Shown here: one piece after another, positions 1 through 8,733 of the stretch | Position numbering within the stretch: the first letter of the stretch is position 1 | Layout: each line of letters opens with the position of its first letter | Source: Acidovorax sp. NO-1 | Lineage (GTDB): Bacteria; Pseudomonadota; Gammaproteobacteria; Burkholderiales; Burkholderiaceae_C | Length of the DNA stretch: 64,000 nucleotides | Assembly (NCBI RefSeq): GCF_000238595.1 | Contig: NZ_AGTS01000143.1 | Location: forward strand, 62,001-126,000 | Direction of reading: 5' to 3' | The notes under the pieces: model-generated | What the model saw: only the letters and a program-made list of their open reading frames with translations | Databases searched by the model: none | Told to the model about the DNA's origin: nothing | Made by a program: the position numbers and the translations under genes

Positions 1-485
1 ATGGCGCTGTCAAACAGCAACTGCTTTTCACGCACTGCCGCGCTCAGTGCGGCCTGGGCACGTTTTTGCTCGTCGATATCGTCAACGATCCAGATCGAAC
101 CCTCGGTGGTGTCGTGGGGGTTGATGAGCCGCCCGGTGAGGCTGCCCCAGAACGCGCTGCCATCGCGGCGCCGCAGCTGGCGCTCTACGCGAAAGGACTG
201 CCCCTGGGCCAACACCGGGTAGGCGGAGCGCGCCAGTTCGCGAAAAGCCTCGCGGTTCGGATAGAACGCCTCGGTGCTGAGGCCGACCATCCGCTCGGCA
301 GCGGCATAGCCAAAAATTTCCGCATACCGCTGGTTGCAGCGCACCACGCTGCGCTGGCGCAAGAAAACAATGCCCACGCCCGCGCTGTCGAGCAGGATTT
401 GCTGTTCACGCAGGGTGCGTTGCAGGGGTGTATCGGGGGCAACAGCCGGGCGCTGCAATTGCGGAGTGCTGTACGGCGGAGACAT
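1..485 (-). CDS. PAS-domain sensor protein, 3' end outside the window
   Basis: The gene runs leftward from ATG at 485 and is still open at base 1, so only about 161 N-terminal residues are visible. They read as a PAS fold with its PAC tail: LLDSAGVGIVFLR near residue 30, then NQRYAEIFGYAAAERMVG, RRDGSAFWGSLTGRL and DDIDEQKRAQ. PAS domains bind small ligands or cofactors and pass a signal to an output domain, which is off the edge. A GGDEF or histidine kinase output is common in this arrangement but cannot be seen. It lies downstream of, and in the same direction as, the GGDEF-EAL gene, 108 bases away. A TACAAT that could be a -10 box reads leftward at 533-538. Confidence 0.8.
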   Translation of the reverse strand, partial: MSPPYSTPQLQRPAVAPDTPLQRTLREQQILLDSAGVGIVFLRQRSVVRCNQRYAEIFGYAAAERMVGLSTEAFYPNREAFRELARSAYPVLAQGQSFRVERQLRRRDGSAFWGSLTGRLINPHDTTEGSIWIVDDIDEQKRAQAALSAAVREKQLLFDSA

Positions 486-593
486 GGAGACCGTTGCGGC
501 AATGGGGCCAGGCGGCCTGATGTTTGTTGCAAATTGTAGCAGCAGGCAGATTCAGCCCGGTGCTTCGCACCCGGCCACGACAGGCGATGGCAC

Positions 594-3566
594 TCAGCGT
601 GCCAGGTGGCTTCGCAGGTACGCCTCGAATTCGGCGGGGGGCAGGGGGCGGCTGAACAGGTAGCCTTGCCCCTCGTCGCAACCCTGTTCGCGCAGGAAGG
701 CCAGTTGCCCGTCGGTTTCAACCCCTTCGGCCGTGGTCTGCATGCCCAGCGCCTGGGCCATGCGGATGATGGCGCTCACGATGGCGCGGTCGTTGGCGTC
801 GTCGTCCAGGTCCCGCACAAACGATTGATCGATCTTGAGCTTGTAGATCTGAAACCGCTTGAGGTAGCTGAGTGACGAATACCCGGTGCCGAAGTCATCC
901 ATCGACAGGCGCACGCCCCGGTCGTGCAGATCGTCCATCATCGCCAAAGCGGCTGCGGGGTCATCCACGGCAGCCCCTTCGGTCAGTTCCAGCTCCAGCC
1001 TGCGAGCAGGAAGCCCTGCCTGTGCAAGGCAGCGGGTCACCATTTCGGGCAGCTGCGGGTGCCTGAACTGCACTGCCGACAGGTTGACAGAGACTGCGCG
1101 CAGGGGCAGCTGCTGGTCCAGCCAGCGCTTGGCGTCGTTCACGGCCGTGTGGATGACCCATTCGCCGATGGCCACAATCATCCCGCTGCTCTCGGCCACG
1201 GGAATGAACTCCGCTGGTGACACCACTCCCAGCTCGGGGTGGCGCCAGCGCAGCAGTGCCTCCGCACCCACCACCTGGCGCGAGGTCAGCGACACCTGCG
1301 GCTGGTAGTGCACTTCGAACTGGTTGCGCTCCAGGGCGCGGCGCAGCGCGTTCTCGATCAGCAGCGCGCGCGCCGTGCGGGCCTCCAGGTCGGCTGTGAA
1401 AAAACCGTAGCGGTTGCGCCCGTTCTGTTTGGCGCGATACATGGCGGCATCTGCCCGCTGGTACAGCGTGTCGAACGAGTCTCCGTCTGCCGGATACATG
1501 GCAATGCCCACCGACAGCGTGGTCGTGAGTTCATAGGGCTCCACCTGAAACGGCTGGGCCACGGCGGCCAGCAGCCGCGTGGCCATGTCGGCAGCCACTG
1601 CCGGGGTGGTGGCGGGAAGGAGCAGCAGAAACTCGTCGCCGCCCAGCCGCGAGACCGTGTCCTGCGGCCGCAACAGAGCCTGGAGCCGCTGCGCCACGGC
1701 CACGAGCAGGATGTCGCCGGTGCGGTGGCCGAGCGAGTCGTTGACGTTCTTGAAATGGTCCAGATCCAGAAACAGCATGGCCAGGGTCCCACCGCGGGCC
1801 TGCTCTTCTGCAATGTGGCGGTGCGCACGCTCGGCCAGAAGCGCACGGTTGGGCAGATTGGTGAGTGGGTCAAAATGCGCCAGGCGCTGGATGCGGTCCT
1901 GCGCCTCACGCTGCACGGTGATGTCGCGGAACAGCGTGATGGAGTGGGTCACGGTACCGTTGCCATCGCGGACGCCGCTGACCGACAGCCACTGGGCATA
2001 GGTGGATCCATCCTTGCGGCGGCCCCATGCTTCACCCTCCCAGTCCACGCCTTGCGGGAGCCGGGTGTACACGGTATCGAGGTTCACATCGTGCCCCGCA
2101 TCTGCCACCGTCAGCAGGCGCACGGATTGCCCCATGGCCTCGCTGTCGGTGTAGCCCGTGATGCGTGTGAAGGCACGGTTGATGCGCACGATGCAGTGGC
2201 CTGCATCGGCAATCACGATGGCCTCACTGCTCTGGTCAAATACCTGGGCGGTGAGCAGCAGCTGCTCCTGCGCGCGCTTGCGCTCCGTGATGTCGCGCGA
2301 CAGCACGATGAACCTTGGTTTGGCTCCGGGCGAGGTCGCCTTGCGCGCTGCAGACAGTTCAAACCATGTGGCACCCTGGCTGGGCAGGTCCAGCATGATC
2401 TGCCGTCCCGTGGACCAGCCCAGTGTCCGGGCCTCGTTGAGCACGTCCATGACGGACATCGCAGCGAGCGCGGGCATCACGTCCGCGACGTTGCGCCCCA
2501 CCAGTGTTTCAGCGGGCGCCAGGAGCAATTCGGGGCGCTGGCTGTGCAAGCTGCAGTAGTTGCCGTCCTGGTCGAGTTCGAACAGGGGGTCCGGAATGGC
2601 ATCAATGGTGGCACGCAGCTGCTGCTGGGTGGCCTGGATTTCCGACGTCCTCTGCGCCACCTGGAACGCCAGTCCCCGTTCATGCGCCTTCAGCTCGAAC
2701 AACAGCCTGGCCAGGTACGTCATCATCAACGCGAACATGAGCGCCACTGCGCTGCGCAGAGCCAACACCGCCGGGTCACCCCAGCCTTTGGCGGGAGCCA
2801 GGCTCAGGGTCCATTGGCCGTTGGGCAAGGTAAGCGACCGGCCCACCGCGTCCAGGCCCGGTGACGGGGCAGAAGCGGAGATGGTCTGTTCCTCACCGGT
2901 GTCTGGCCGGATTCTCCACAGCCGGTAGTGGTATCCCCGCTGCATCAGCTGGGGCAGGCGGGCCGCATCCAGCGCTTCCGCCAGCCGGATCGTCACATAG
3001 GTAAAACCCCAGAAACTGGTTTGCCCCTGGCTGTCTTCTAGATACACGGGCTGCCGACCCACCACCCCCAGGCCGCCTTGTACCAGCTCCACCGGGCCGG
3101 CCAGGGTCAATCGCCCCGACTCCCGGGCGCGGGCCGCTTCAGGGCCCTGGCGCGGGTCATTGAGTTGATCGAACCCCAGTAGGCTTTCATTGCCCTGGCG
3201 GGGCACCACCTGCCGCACCACCCCATCGGGCGATAGCCCCATGGCAGCGATGCCCGGATAGAACGGCAGCATCTGCGTGCCGATTTCTTCAAACTGCGTG
3301 ACCTGTCCGTTGCCCTGGCGGACCAACGCCACCAGGGCGTTGTTGGCCGACAGAGACAGCTCGATGGCGCGTTGCAGGGCCTGCACATGGTCACCAGCCA
3401 GGTCGGCCACCTGCGTGCGCTGCTGGGCACGCTCCTGGCGCTCCAGCGCCCACACCACGAGGCCCGCGCACAGTGCGGCCAGCACAAACACCAGCAGCGG
3501 TCCCGCCACTGGGGTTCGAGGGTTGGGGGGCGTGTGGTTTTGCACGTCTGGATGTCCTTCGCCCAT
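594..3566 (-). CDS. CHASE-PAS-PAS-GGDEF-EAL membrane protein (c-di-GMP turnover)
   Basis: Bifunctional-looking c-di-GMP enzyme of about 990 residues. In order: a transmembrane helix (about 20-38), a periplasmic CHASE sensor domain, a second helix (about 265-288, ending TYLARLLFELKA), two PAS domains (the first with DAIPDPLFELDQDG), GGDEF and EAL. The cyclase motif RLGGDEF (about residue 641) is intact and is preceded by an inhibitory I-site, RPQD, five residues upstream. The phosphodiesterase motifs EALLRW, NLS, ELTEG, DDFGTGYSSL and TAEGVET are also intact, so both activities are possible. The frame stays open to 3728. I chose ATG 3566 because the helix follows soon after and the extra 54 residues look random and overlap candidate PhoB sites. 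Confidence 0.9.
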   Translation of the reverse strand: MGEGHPDVQNHTPPNPRTPVAGPLLVFVLAALCAGLVVWALERQERAQQRTQVADLAGDHVQALQRAIELSLSANNALVALVRQGNGQVTQFEEIGTQMLPFYPGIAAMGLSPDGVVRQVVPRQGNESLLGFDQLNDPRQGPEAARARESGRLTLAGPVELVQGGLGVVGRQPVYLEDSQGQTSFWGFTYVTIRLAEALDAARLPQLMQRGYHYRLWRIRPDTGEEQTISASAPSPGLDAVGRSLTLPNGQWTLSLAPAKGWGDPAVLALRSAVALMFALMMTYLARLLFELKAHERGLAFQVAQRTSEIQATQQQLRATIDAIPDPLFELDQDGNYCSLHSQRPELLLAPAETLVGRNVADVMPALAAMSVMDVLNEARTLGWSTGRQIMLDLPSQGATWFELSAARKATSPGAKPRFIVLSRDITERKRAQEQLLLTAQVFDQSSEAIVIADAGHCIVRINRAFTRITGYTDSEAMGQSVRLLTVADAGHDVNLDTVYTRLPQGVDWEGEAWGRRKDGSTYAQWLSVSGVRDGNGTVTHSITLFRDITVQREAQDRIQRLAHFDPLTNLPNRALLAERAHRHIAEEQARGGTLAMLFLDLDHFKNVNDSLGHRTGDILLVAVAQRLQALLRPQDTVSRLGGDEFLLLLPATTPAVAADMATRLLAAVAQPFQVEPYELTTTLSVGIAMYPADGDSFDTLYQRADAAMYRAKQNGRNRYGFFTADLEARTARALLIENALRRALERNQFEVHYQPQVSLTSRQVVGAEALLRWRHPELGVVSPAEFIPVAESSGMIVAIGEWVIHTAVNDAKRWLDQQLPLRAVSVNLSAVQFRHPQLPEMVTRCLAQAGLPARRLELELTEGAAVDDPAAALAMMDDLHDRGVRLSMDDFGTGYSSLSYLKRFQIYKLKIDQSFVRDLDDDANDRAIVSAIIRMAQALGMQTTAEGVETDGQLAFLREQGCDEGQGYLFSRPLPPAEFEAYLRSHLAR

Positions 3567-3612
3567 TATGCAGACGGCACGCCTGGCTGCATTGGGGCTT
3601 GCACAGGGGCAA

Positions 3613-3652
3613 ATGTCACTGGATTGACACCAGACCGACATGGTGTGGTCAC
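3613..3652 (+). promoter_or_regulatory. Candidate tandem PhoB box array
   Basis: Four 7-mers at exact 11-bp spacing resemble the PhoB half-site CTGTCAY: ATGTCAC (3613), TTGACAC (3624), CCGACAT (3635) and TGGTCAC (3646). Matches are 6, 5, 5 and 5 of 7. CACACT, a weak -10, starts 10 bases after the last repeat, the same gap as at pstS. It lies 94 bases before the acyltransferase start and 47 bases upstream of the divergent GGDEF-EAL gene, so it could act on either. Inference from pattern only. Confidence 0.5.
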
Positions 3653-3746
3653 GGGCCAATTTCACACTGCGGGCCAGGGTAAGCGGGTTGCGGCTCATCA
3701 AGGGGCCACCCGGTGAGCCCGTCCTCACACAAGGAAACCTTGCACC

Positions 3747-4583
3747 ATGAATGAACTGCCCGCGTTGACGCTACCCCCGACGGCTGAAGTTGCTACCCCG
3801 GGGGCCATCCCCGGAGCAGGCGGGTTGGCCGGGGCCAAGCGCCCGGTTCCGGAGCGTGGCGCCATTGAAGTGCGCTGGGCTCGCCATGAAGACGAGGTGC
3901 GACAGGCGCAAAAGCTGCGATTCGACGTGTTTGCAGGGGAAATGGGCGCTCGATTGACGACCCCCATCCCTGGTCATGACGTGGATCTTTTTGACGACTA
4001 CTGCGAACACCTGCTTGTGCGCGATGCCGTGAGCCAGCAAGTCATTGGGACTTACCGGGTGCTCACACCGGCACAGGCCCGGCGCGTCGGCGGCACGTAC
4101 AGCGACACGGAGTTTGACCTCACGCGCTTGCGTTCGCTGCGGCCGCGCATGGTGGAGCTGGGCCGCAGCTGTGTGCATCCTGAGCATCGCCATGGCGGCG
4201 TGATCATGGCGCTGTGGAGTGCACTGGCCGACTTCATGGTTCGCAACCAGCTCGACACCATGATCGGCTGCGCGAGCATCCCGATGTTGCACAACGGTGT
4301 TGTCAGTGGCAACGCTGCTGCCAGCATCTGGCATCAGGTGCGCAAAACGCACCTGGCACCCATCGAACACCATGTGCTGCCCCGTCTGCCACTGCCGATA
4401 GACCAGCTTGACGGATCCGTGCCGGTGGAGCCGCCGGCCCTGATCAAAGGCTACCTGCGCCTGGGCGCGCGGGTGCTGGGCGCTCCGGCCTGGGACCCCG
4501 ATTTCAACACGGCCGACCTGCCCATGCTGATGCGGCTGGCTGATCTGCATCCGCGCTATCGTCGCCACTTTCTGGGTGCCTGA
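3747..4583 (+). CDS. OlsB-like GNAT N-acyltransferase
   Basis: 278 residues of the Acetyltransf_5 branch of GNAT enzymes, the family of OlsB, which transfers a 3-hydroxyacyl chain from acyl carrier protein to the amino group of ornithine in the first step of ornithine-lipid synthesis. Seen: LRFDVFAGEMGA (about 52-64), the acidic DVDLFDDYCEHLLVRD, GTYRVLTP, then ELGRSCVHPEHRHGGVIMALW, the acyl-carrier binding region of the fold, and IGCASIPM. The first 40 residues are Pro/Ala-rich and probably disordered. The stop overlaps the next start (TGATG), so it is coupled to the phosphoesterase. A candidate PhoB array lies upstream. The O-acyltransferase OlsA is not in the window; the amine acceptor is inferred. 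Confidence 0.8.
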   Translation: MNELPALTLPPTAEVATPGAIPGAGGLAGAKRPVPERGAIEVRWARHEDEVRQAQKLRFDVFAGEMGARLTTPIPGHDVDLFDDYCEHLLVRDAVSQQVIGTYRVLTPAQARRVGGTYSDTEFDLTRLRSLRPRMVELGRSCVHPEHRHGGVIMALWSALADFMVRNQLDTMIGCASIPMLHNGVVSGNAAASIWHQVRKTHLAPIEHHVLPRLPLPIDQLDGSVPVEPPALIKGYLRLGARVLGAPAWDPDFNTADLPMLMRLADLHPRYRRHFLGA

Positions 4584-5452
4584 TGCGAACCGCGTTCGAC
4601 GCTCTGGGCCCCTGGATGGATCATTCCAGGGGCACCACAGACGGGGGCGAGGACGCAGCTGCCTTTGAACTCGGTCGGCAGCGATACCGGGCCGTATTCA
4701 TCTCGGACCTGCACCTTGGCACTCCAGGGTGCCAGGCCAATGCTTTGCTGGACTTTCTCAGGCACCACCCGAGCGAGTACCTCTACCTGGTCGGGGACAT
4801 CGTCGATGGCTGGCAGCTGCGCCGCAGGTGGTTTTGGCCACAAGCCCACAACGATGTGGTTCAAAAACTGCTGCGACGTGCGCGCAAGGGATGCCGGGTG
4901 GTTTTTGTACCCGGCAACCACGATGAGTTTGCGAGGGCCTTTGTGGGCCATTCCTTTGGGGGGATAGAGGTGCGGCAGGATGCAGTCCACACCACCGCCG
5001 ATGGTCGCAACCTTTGGGTGACCCATGGAGATCATTTTGACGGTGTCATCCAGTGTGCAAAGTGGCTGGCGTACGTGGGGGACAACCTCTATGAGTTCAC
5101 GCTCAAGCTCAACCGGCATCTCAATACCCTGCGTGCCCGCATCGGGTTGCCCTACTGGTCGCTGTCAGCGTACCTGAAGGGCAAGGTGAAGACGGCCCTC
5201 AACTATGTGACCGACTTTGAAGTAGCTGTGGCCGCCGAGGCGCGACGCAGAGGGCATGACGGCGTTGTATGCGGCCACATACACCGCGCAGAGATGCGAG
5301 ACATCGCAGGGACGCTGTATTGCAACGACGGCGACTGGGTGGAAAGCCACACGGCGTTGGTCGAACATCTGGACGGCAGGCTAGAACTGCTGCAATGGCG
5401 AGGATCTGCCCGGGCCGAGGCCGCGCGTGCACTCACGGTCGAATCGCCATGA
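4583..5452 (+). CDS. LpxH/PlcP-like metallophosphoesterase
   Basis: 289-residue calcineurin-type phosphoesterase of the COG2908 group. The five metal-site motifs are present in order: SDLHLG (about 41), GDIVDGW (about 71), PGNHDEF (about 112), THGDHFDG (about 149) and CGHIHRAEM (about 230). COG2908 holds both UDP-diacylglucosamine hydrolase LpxH and PlcP, the phosphate-starvation phospholipase C that strips phosphate head groups from phospholipids. The added KVKTALNYVTDFE segment, the length above LpxH's usual 240, and the position between an N-acyltransferase and a diacylglycerol-type glycosyltransferase favour PlcP. Its start overlaps the previous stop and its stop overlaps the next start (ATGA). 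Substrate is inferred, not seen. Confidence 0.82.
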   Translation: MRTAFDALGPWMDHSRGTTDGGEDAAAFELGRQRYRAVFISDLHLGTPGCQANALLDFLRHHPSEYLYLVGDIVDGWQLRRRWFWPQAHNDVVQKLLRRARKGCRVVFVPGNHDEFARAFVGHSFGGIEVRQDAVHTTADGRNLWVTHGDHFDGVIQCAKWLAYVGDNLYEFTLKLNRHLNTLRARIGLPYWSLSAYLKGKVKTALNYVTDFEVAVAAEARRRGHDGVVCGHIHRAEMRDIAGTLYCNDGDWVESHTALVEHLDGRLELLQWRGSARAEAARALTVESP

Positions 5453-6537
5453 GAATCGCGCTGATTACCGATGCATGGCACCCGCAGGTCAATGGTGTCG
5501 TCACCACCCTCGTGGAGCTGGTGCAGGAGCTGGAGAATGCGGGCCATGACGTGCAGGTGCTGCACCCTGGCCTGTTTGACACTCGGCCGTGTCCTGGCTA
5601 TTCCGGTATCGACCTGGCGGTGCGACCTTCAGCACGTGTCGCAAAAATGCTCACAGCGATGGAGCCGGACGCCATTCACCTGGCCACCGAAGGACCGCTC
5701 GGCTGGGCTGCGCGCCGCCACTGCCTGCGCAGGGGGCTGGCGTTTACTACCGCTTTCCATACAAGATTCCCTGAGATTCTGAACGCCGCCCTGCGCATGC
5801 CGCTTGGATGGGGATACGCGCTTTTCAGGCATTTCCATCGCCCGTCTTCCGGGGTCATGGTGCCCACCCGGGGTGTTCTGGAGATGCTGGAGCGGCGCGG
5901 ATTTCGCAATCTTCGCCTGTGGAGCCATGGTGTCGACACACGCGCCTTTGCTTTCCACGGAGCTCCGACGCCGAATGCAATGACCGGTGCGCTGGCGCAT
6001 CCCGTTTGCCTGTATGTCGGGCGGGTTTCCTACGAAAAAAACATCGAGGCTTTTCTGGAACTCGAGATGCCGGGGTCCAAGGTGGTGTGCGGCGTGGGGC
6101 CGCTGGAAGCGCGCCTAAAAGCGCGGTTCCCACAGGTACGCTGGCTGGGGATTCTGGACAGGGCCGAACTGGCGCAGGTGTATGCAGCGGCGGATGTATT
6201 TGTGTTTCCGAGCCGCTCCGAGACCTTCGGTCTGGTGATGCTTGAGGCCATGGCGTGCGGTACCCCTGTGGCGGCGTTTCCGGTGGACGGGCCTTTGCAG
6301 GTGCTGGGTGCAGACAGCGGCGCACCACCAAAGGGCGGGGCACTGGCCAGCGACCTGCTCACGGCGACGCAAGCTGCGCTGGCGATACCGCGGTCGCAAG
6401 CCAGGGCGCGCGCTCTGGATTTCACATGGGCACAGGCCGCACGGTTGTTCGAACAGTATCTGGTACCCGCACGACCACCCGTTGATGTCCCTGTGACAGT
6501 CACAAAGACTGTCACAACTTTGTCATCTGGGCGTTAA
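5449..6537 (+). CDS. GT4-family glycosyltransferase, likely glycolipid synthase
   Basis: 362 residues with a GT-B fold. N-terminal acceptor half begins MRIALITDAWHPQVNGVVTT, followed by HLATEGPLGWAAR and AFHTRFPE. The C-terminal nucleotide-sugar half has YVGRVSYEKNIEAFL and the GT4 signature SRSETFGLVMLEAMACGTPV (about 250-270). Such enzymes next to PlcP (Agt type) put sugar on diacylglycerol and so replace phospholipid with glycolipid when phosphate is scarce. ATG 5449 overlaps the phosphoesterase stop by four bases. The last codons contain the PhoB box that serves ppk, and the TAA stop abuts its likely -10 box. The sugar donor cannot be read from the sequence. Confidence 0.82.
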   Translation: MRIALITDAWHPQVNGVVTTLVELVQELENAGHDVQVLHPGLFDTRPCPGYSGIDLAVRPSARVAKMLTAMEPDAIHLATEGPLGWAARRHCLRRGLAFTTAFHTRFPEILNAALRMPLGWGYALFRHFHRPSSGVMVPTRGVLEMLERRGFRNLRLWSHGVDTRAFAFHGAPTPNAMTGALAHPVCLYVGRVSYEKNIEAFLELEMPGSKVVCGVGPLEARLKARFPQVRWLGILDRAELAQVYAAADVFVFPSRSETFGLVMLEAMACGTPVAAFPVDGPLQVLGADSGAPPKGGALASDLLTATQAALAIPRSQARARALDFTWAQAARLFEQYLVPARPPVDVPVTVTKTVTTLSSGR

Positions 6538-6542
6538 ATACT
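6509..6542 (+). promoter_or_regulatory. PhoB box and -10 for ppk
   Basis: CTGTCAC-AACT-TTGTCAT at 6509-6526 matches the 7-4-7 PhoB box (7/7 and 6/7 against CTGTCAY). After a 10-base gap comes AATACT (6537-6542) as a possible -10. A looser GACAGTCAC lies just before it at 6495-6503. The site is inside the 3' end of the glycosyltransferase gene, and ppk begins at 6577. PhoB boxes normally replace the -35 element, which fits this layout. Confidence 0.75.
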
Positions 6543-6576
6543 GGGAGCCGTCCTGCACCAGCCCTGTTTGAGATCC

Positions 6577-8733
6577 ATGTCGTCCTTGCATATTGATGGT
6601 TCTGCCAGCCCCGTTCCGTTGGAAGAGGGTGACGCGAGCGCCGTAGAGGCCCGGAGTTCAGGCGGGGCGCTGCAGTTTCTTGACAGGGATCACAGCATTC
6701 TGGCCTTCAATGAACGGGTGTTTGACTGGGCCGTTCGCGAGGATGTCCCCTTGCTCGAGCGGTTACGCTTCTTGTGCATCGTGTCGTCGAACCTCGACGA
6801 GTTTTTTGAAGTCCGCGCAGCACCCCACATTACTGCGGCACAAAAAGGTGAAACCAAAGGGGTGTATTCCACCGCTTCCTTCGAGGCGGTAGCTGCCAAG
6901 GTGCACAGCCTGGTTGCGCGGCAATACACGCTTTACAACGAATCGCTGGTGCCGGCGTTCGCTGCGCACGGAATCCGGATCGTGGGGTACGGGGAGCGCT
7001 CCGCTGCCCAGACCCGCTGGGTCCATGATTACTTTGTCAACGAGGTTCGGCCGCTGCTGATTCCGGTGGGGCTGGACCCGGCGCACCCGTTTCCCCAGGT
7101 AGCCAACAAGTCGCTCAACTTCATTGTGCGGTTGAAGGGCCACGATGCTTTTGGCCGCGAGAACGAGATTGCCATTGTCAAAGTGCCTCGCGCATTGCCG
7201 AGGCTCGTCCGCATGCCGGCGCGTGTGGCGCCGGGCGAGGCATTGTTCGTAAGCCTTTCAAGCATAGTCCGGGCGCATCTGGAAGACCTCTTCCCGGGGC
7301 GCGAGGTGACCGAGTTTTCGCAATTCCGCGTAACCCGCCATTCCGATCTTGCGCTGGACGAAGAAGATGTTCGCAATCTGCGCACCGCACTGCGGCAAGG
7401 CCTGCAGCACCGGCACTACGGGCAGGCAGTGCGGTTGGAGGTGTCCTCGGGGTGTTCACAGTTTCTTTCGGATTTTCTGCTGGCCCAGTTCGGACTGCCG
7501 TCCGCTGCGCTGTACCGCGTGCAGGGGCCGGTGAACCTGGTGCGCCTGACGCAGCTGGTGGATCTGGTGGATGCGCCCGAGCTGCTGTTTCCTCCGTGGA
7601 GTTCGGCATGGCCGCGGCAATTGCAGTCGGGCGTTTCCATCATGGAACAGCTGCGCAGGCGCGACGTGGTCATTCACCAGCCATTTGAGAGCTTCGACGG
7701 CTTGCTCGCTTTCCTGCGGGAAGCCGTCAACGATCCGGATGTGCTCGTGATCAAGCAGACCATCTACCGGACCGGTGCCGATTCAGAACTCATGGATCTG
7801 CTTTCCGAAGCCGTGCGTCGTGGCAAGGAGGTGATGGCGGTTGTTGAACTCAAGGCACGCTTTGATGAAGAAGCCAACATCAACTGGGCTGAAGCGCTGG
7901 AGTCGATCGGAGCCCAGGTGGTCTATGGCGTTGTAGGCCTCAAGACCCATGCCAAGATGCTGCTGGTGACGCGCCGCGAGGGGCGAAAGCTGCGGCGTTA
8001 TGGGCACCTGTCGACCGGCAACTACAACGTGCGCACCGCAAGGCTCTATACCGACCTGAGCTACCTCACGGCGGATGCGGAAACCACTGCCGATATGGAC
8101 GGCGTGTTCAATCACCTGGCAAGCCAGAACCGTCCACCCAAGCTGCGCAAACTGATGCTGGCCCCTTTTCACCTGCATCGGCGCATGCTGGAGAAGATTG
8201 AACAGGTCGGTCTGGCAGCGAGCCGGGGCGAGGACGCGCGGATCGTTGCCAAGATGAACGCCCTGACCGATGAGGGTCTCATGCGTGCCCTGGTGCTGGC
8301 CGGCCAGCGCGGTGCGCGTATTGACCTCATTGTGCGCGGCGCCTGCATGCTGCCAGCCAACGTTCCGGGCATGACCGACAACATCAGCGTGCGCTCGGTG
8401 ATAGGCCGGTTTCTGGAACACACGCGGGTTTTCTATTTCCGCAGCGGCTCGGAGGAAGACCTTTATCTGTCCAGTGCGGACTGGATGAACCGCAACATGA
8501 TGCGGCGTGTCGAACTGGCCTGGCCGGTGACCGACCGGTTGCTGCGGCAGCAGATTGTGGATGAGTGTCTGGTCGCGTATCTGCATGACGACCGGGATGC
8601 ATGGACGCTCGGCGCGGACGGCTCTTACACACGCGCCCCCCGGCCGAAGGATGGGTTGGGTGCCCAGAATGCTCTCATGGTGCGATATGGGCCCCTGCCG
8701 TCTGCGGTCCATGGCAGCGAGGTTGTGGCGTGA
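6577..8733 (+). CDS. ppk: Polyphosphate kinase 1
   Basis: 718 residues, the usual PPK1 length. The enzyme moves the gamma phosphate of ATP onto a growing polyphosphate chain through a phosphohistidine. N-terminal domain starts LQFLDRDHSILAFNERVFDWA. The catalytic part shows KQTIYRTGADS, GLKTHAKMLLVTRR (with the phosphorylated His), YGHLSTGNYNVRTARLYTD, and RFLEHTRVFYFRSGSEEDLYLSSADW with the second conserved His. I chose ATG 6577; a TTG at 6568 is also in frame. The stop overlaps the sixA start (TGATG). A good PhoB box sits 50 bases upstream, so phosphate starvation should induce it. The reverse reaction, making ATP, is known for the family. Confidence 0.97.
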   Translation: MSSLHIDGSASPVPLEEGDASAVEARSSGGALQFLDRDHSILAFNERVFDWAVREDVPLLERLRFLCIVSSNLDEFFEVRAAPHITAAQKGETKGVYSTASFEAVAAKVHSLVARQYTLYNESLVPAFAAHGIRIVGYGERSAAQTRWVHDYFVNEVRPLLIPVGLDPAHPFPQVANKSLNFIVRLKGHDAFGRENEIAIVKVPRALPRLVRMPARVAPGEALFVSLSSIVRAHLEDLFPGREVTEFSQFRVTRHSDLALDEEDVRNLRTALRQGLQHRHYGQAVRLEVSSGCSQFLSDFLLAQFGLPSAALYRVQGPVNLVRLTQLVDLVDAPELLFPPWSSAWPRQLQSGVSIMEQLRRRDVVIHQPFESFDGLLAFLREAVNDPDVLVIKQTIYRTGADSELMDLLSEAVRRGKEVMAVVELKARFDEEANINWAEALESIGAQVVYGVVGLKTHAKMLLVTRREGRKLRRYGHLSTGNYNVRTARLYTDLSYLTADAETTADMDGVFNHLASQNRPPKLRKLMLAPFHLHRRMLEKIEQVGLAASRGEDARIVAKMNALTDEGLMRALVLAGQRGARIDLIVRGACMLPANVPGMTDNISVRSVIGRFLEHTRVFYFRSGSEEDLYLSSADWMNRNMMRRVELAWPVTDRLLRQQIVDECLVAYLHDDRDAWTLGADGSYTRAPRPKDGLGAQNALMVRYGPLPSAVHGSEVVA

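Noticed and set aside
1239..2864. 541-codon open frame antisense to the GGDEF-EAL gene
   Set aside because: No recognisable motif and composition is that of an antisense frame; the opposite strand has full catalytic motifs.
3567..3728. Longer N-terminus for the GGDEF-EAL protein
   Set aside because: The added residues are unlike any sensor domain, and the DNA holds PhoB-like repeats; the start at 3566 puts the first helix at a normal distance.
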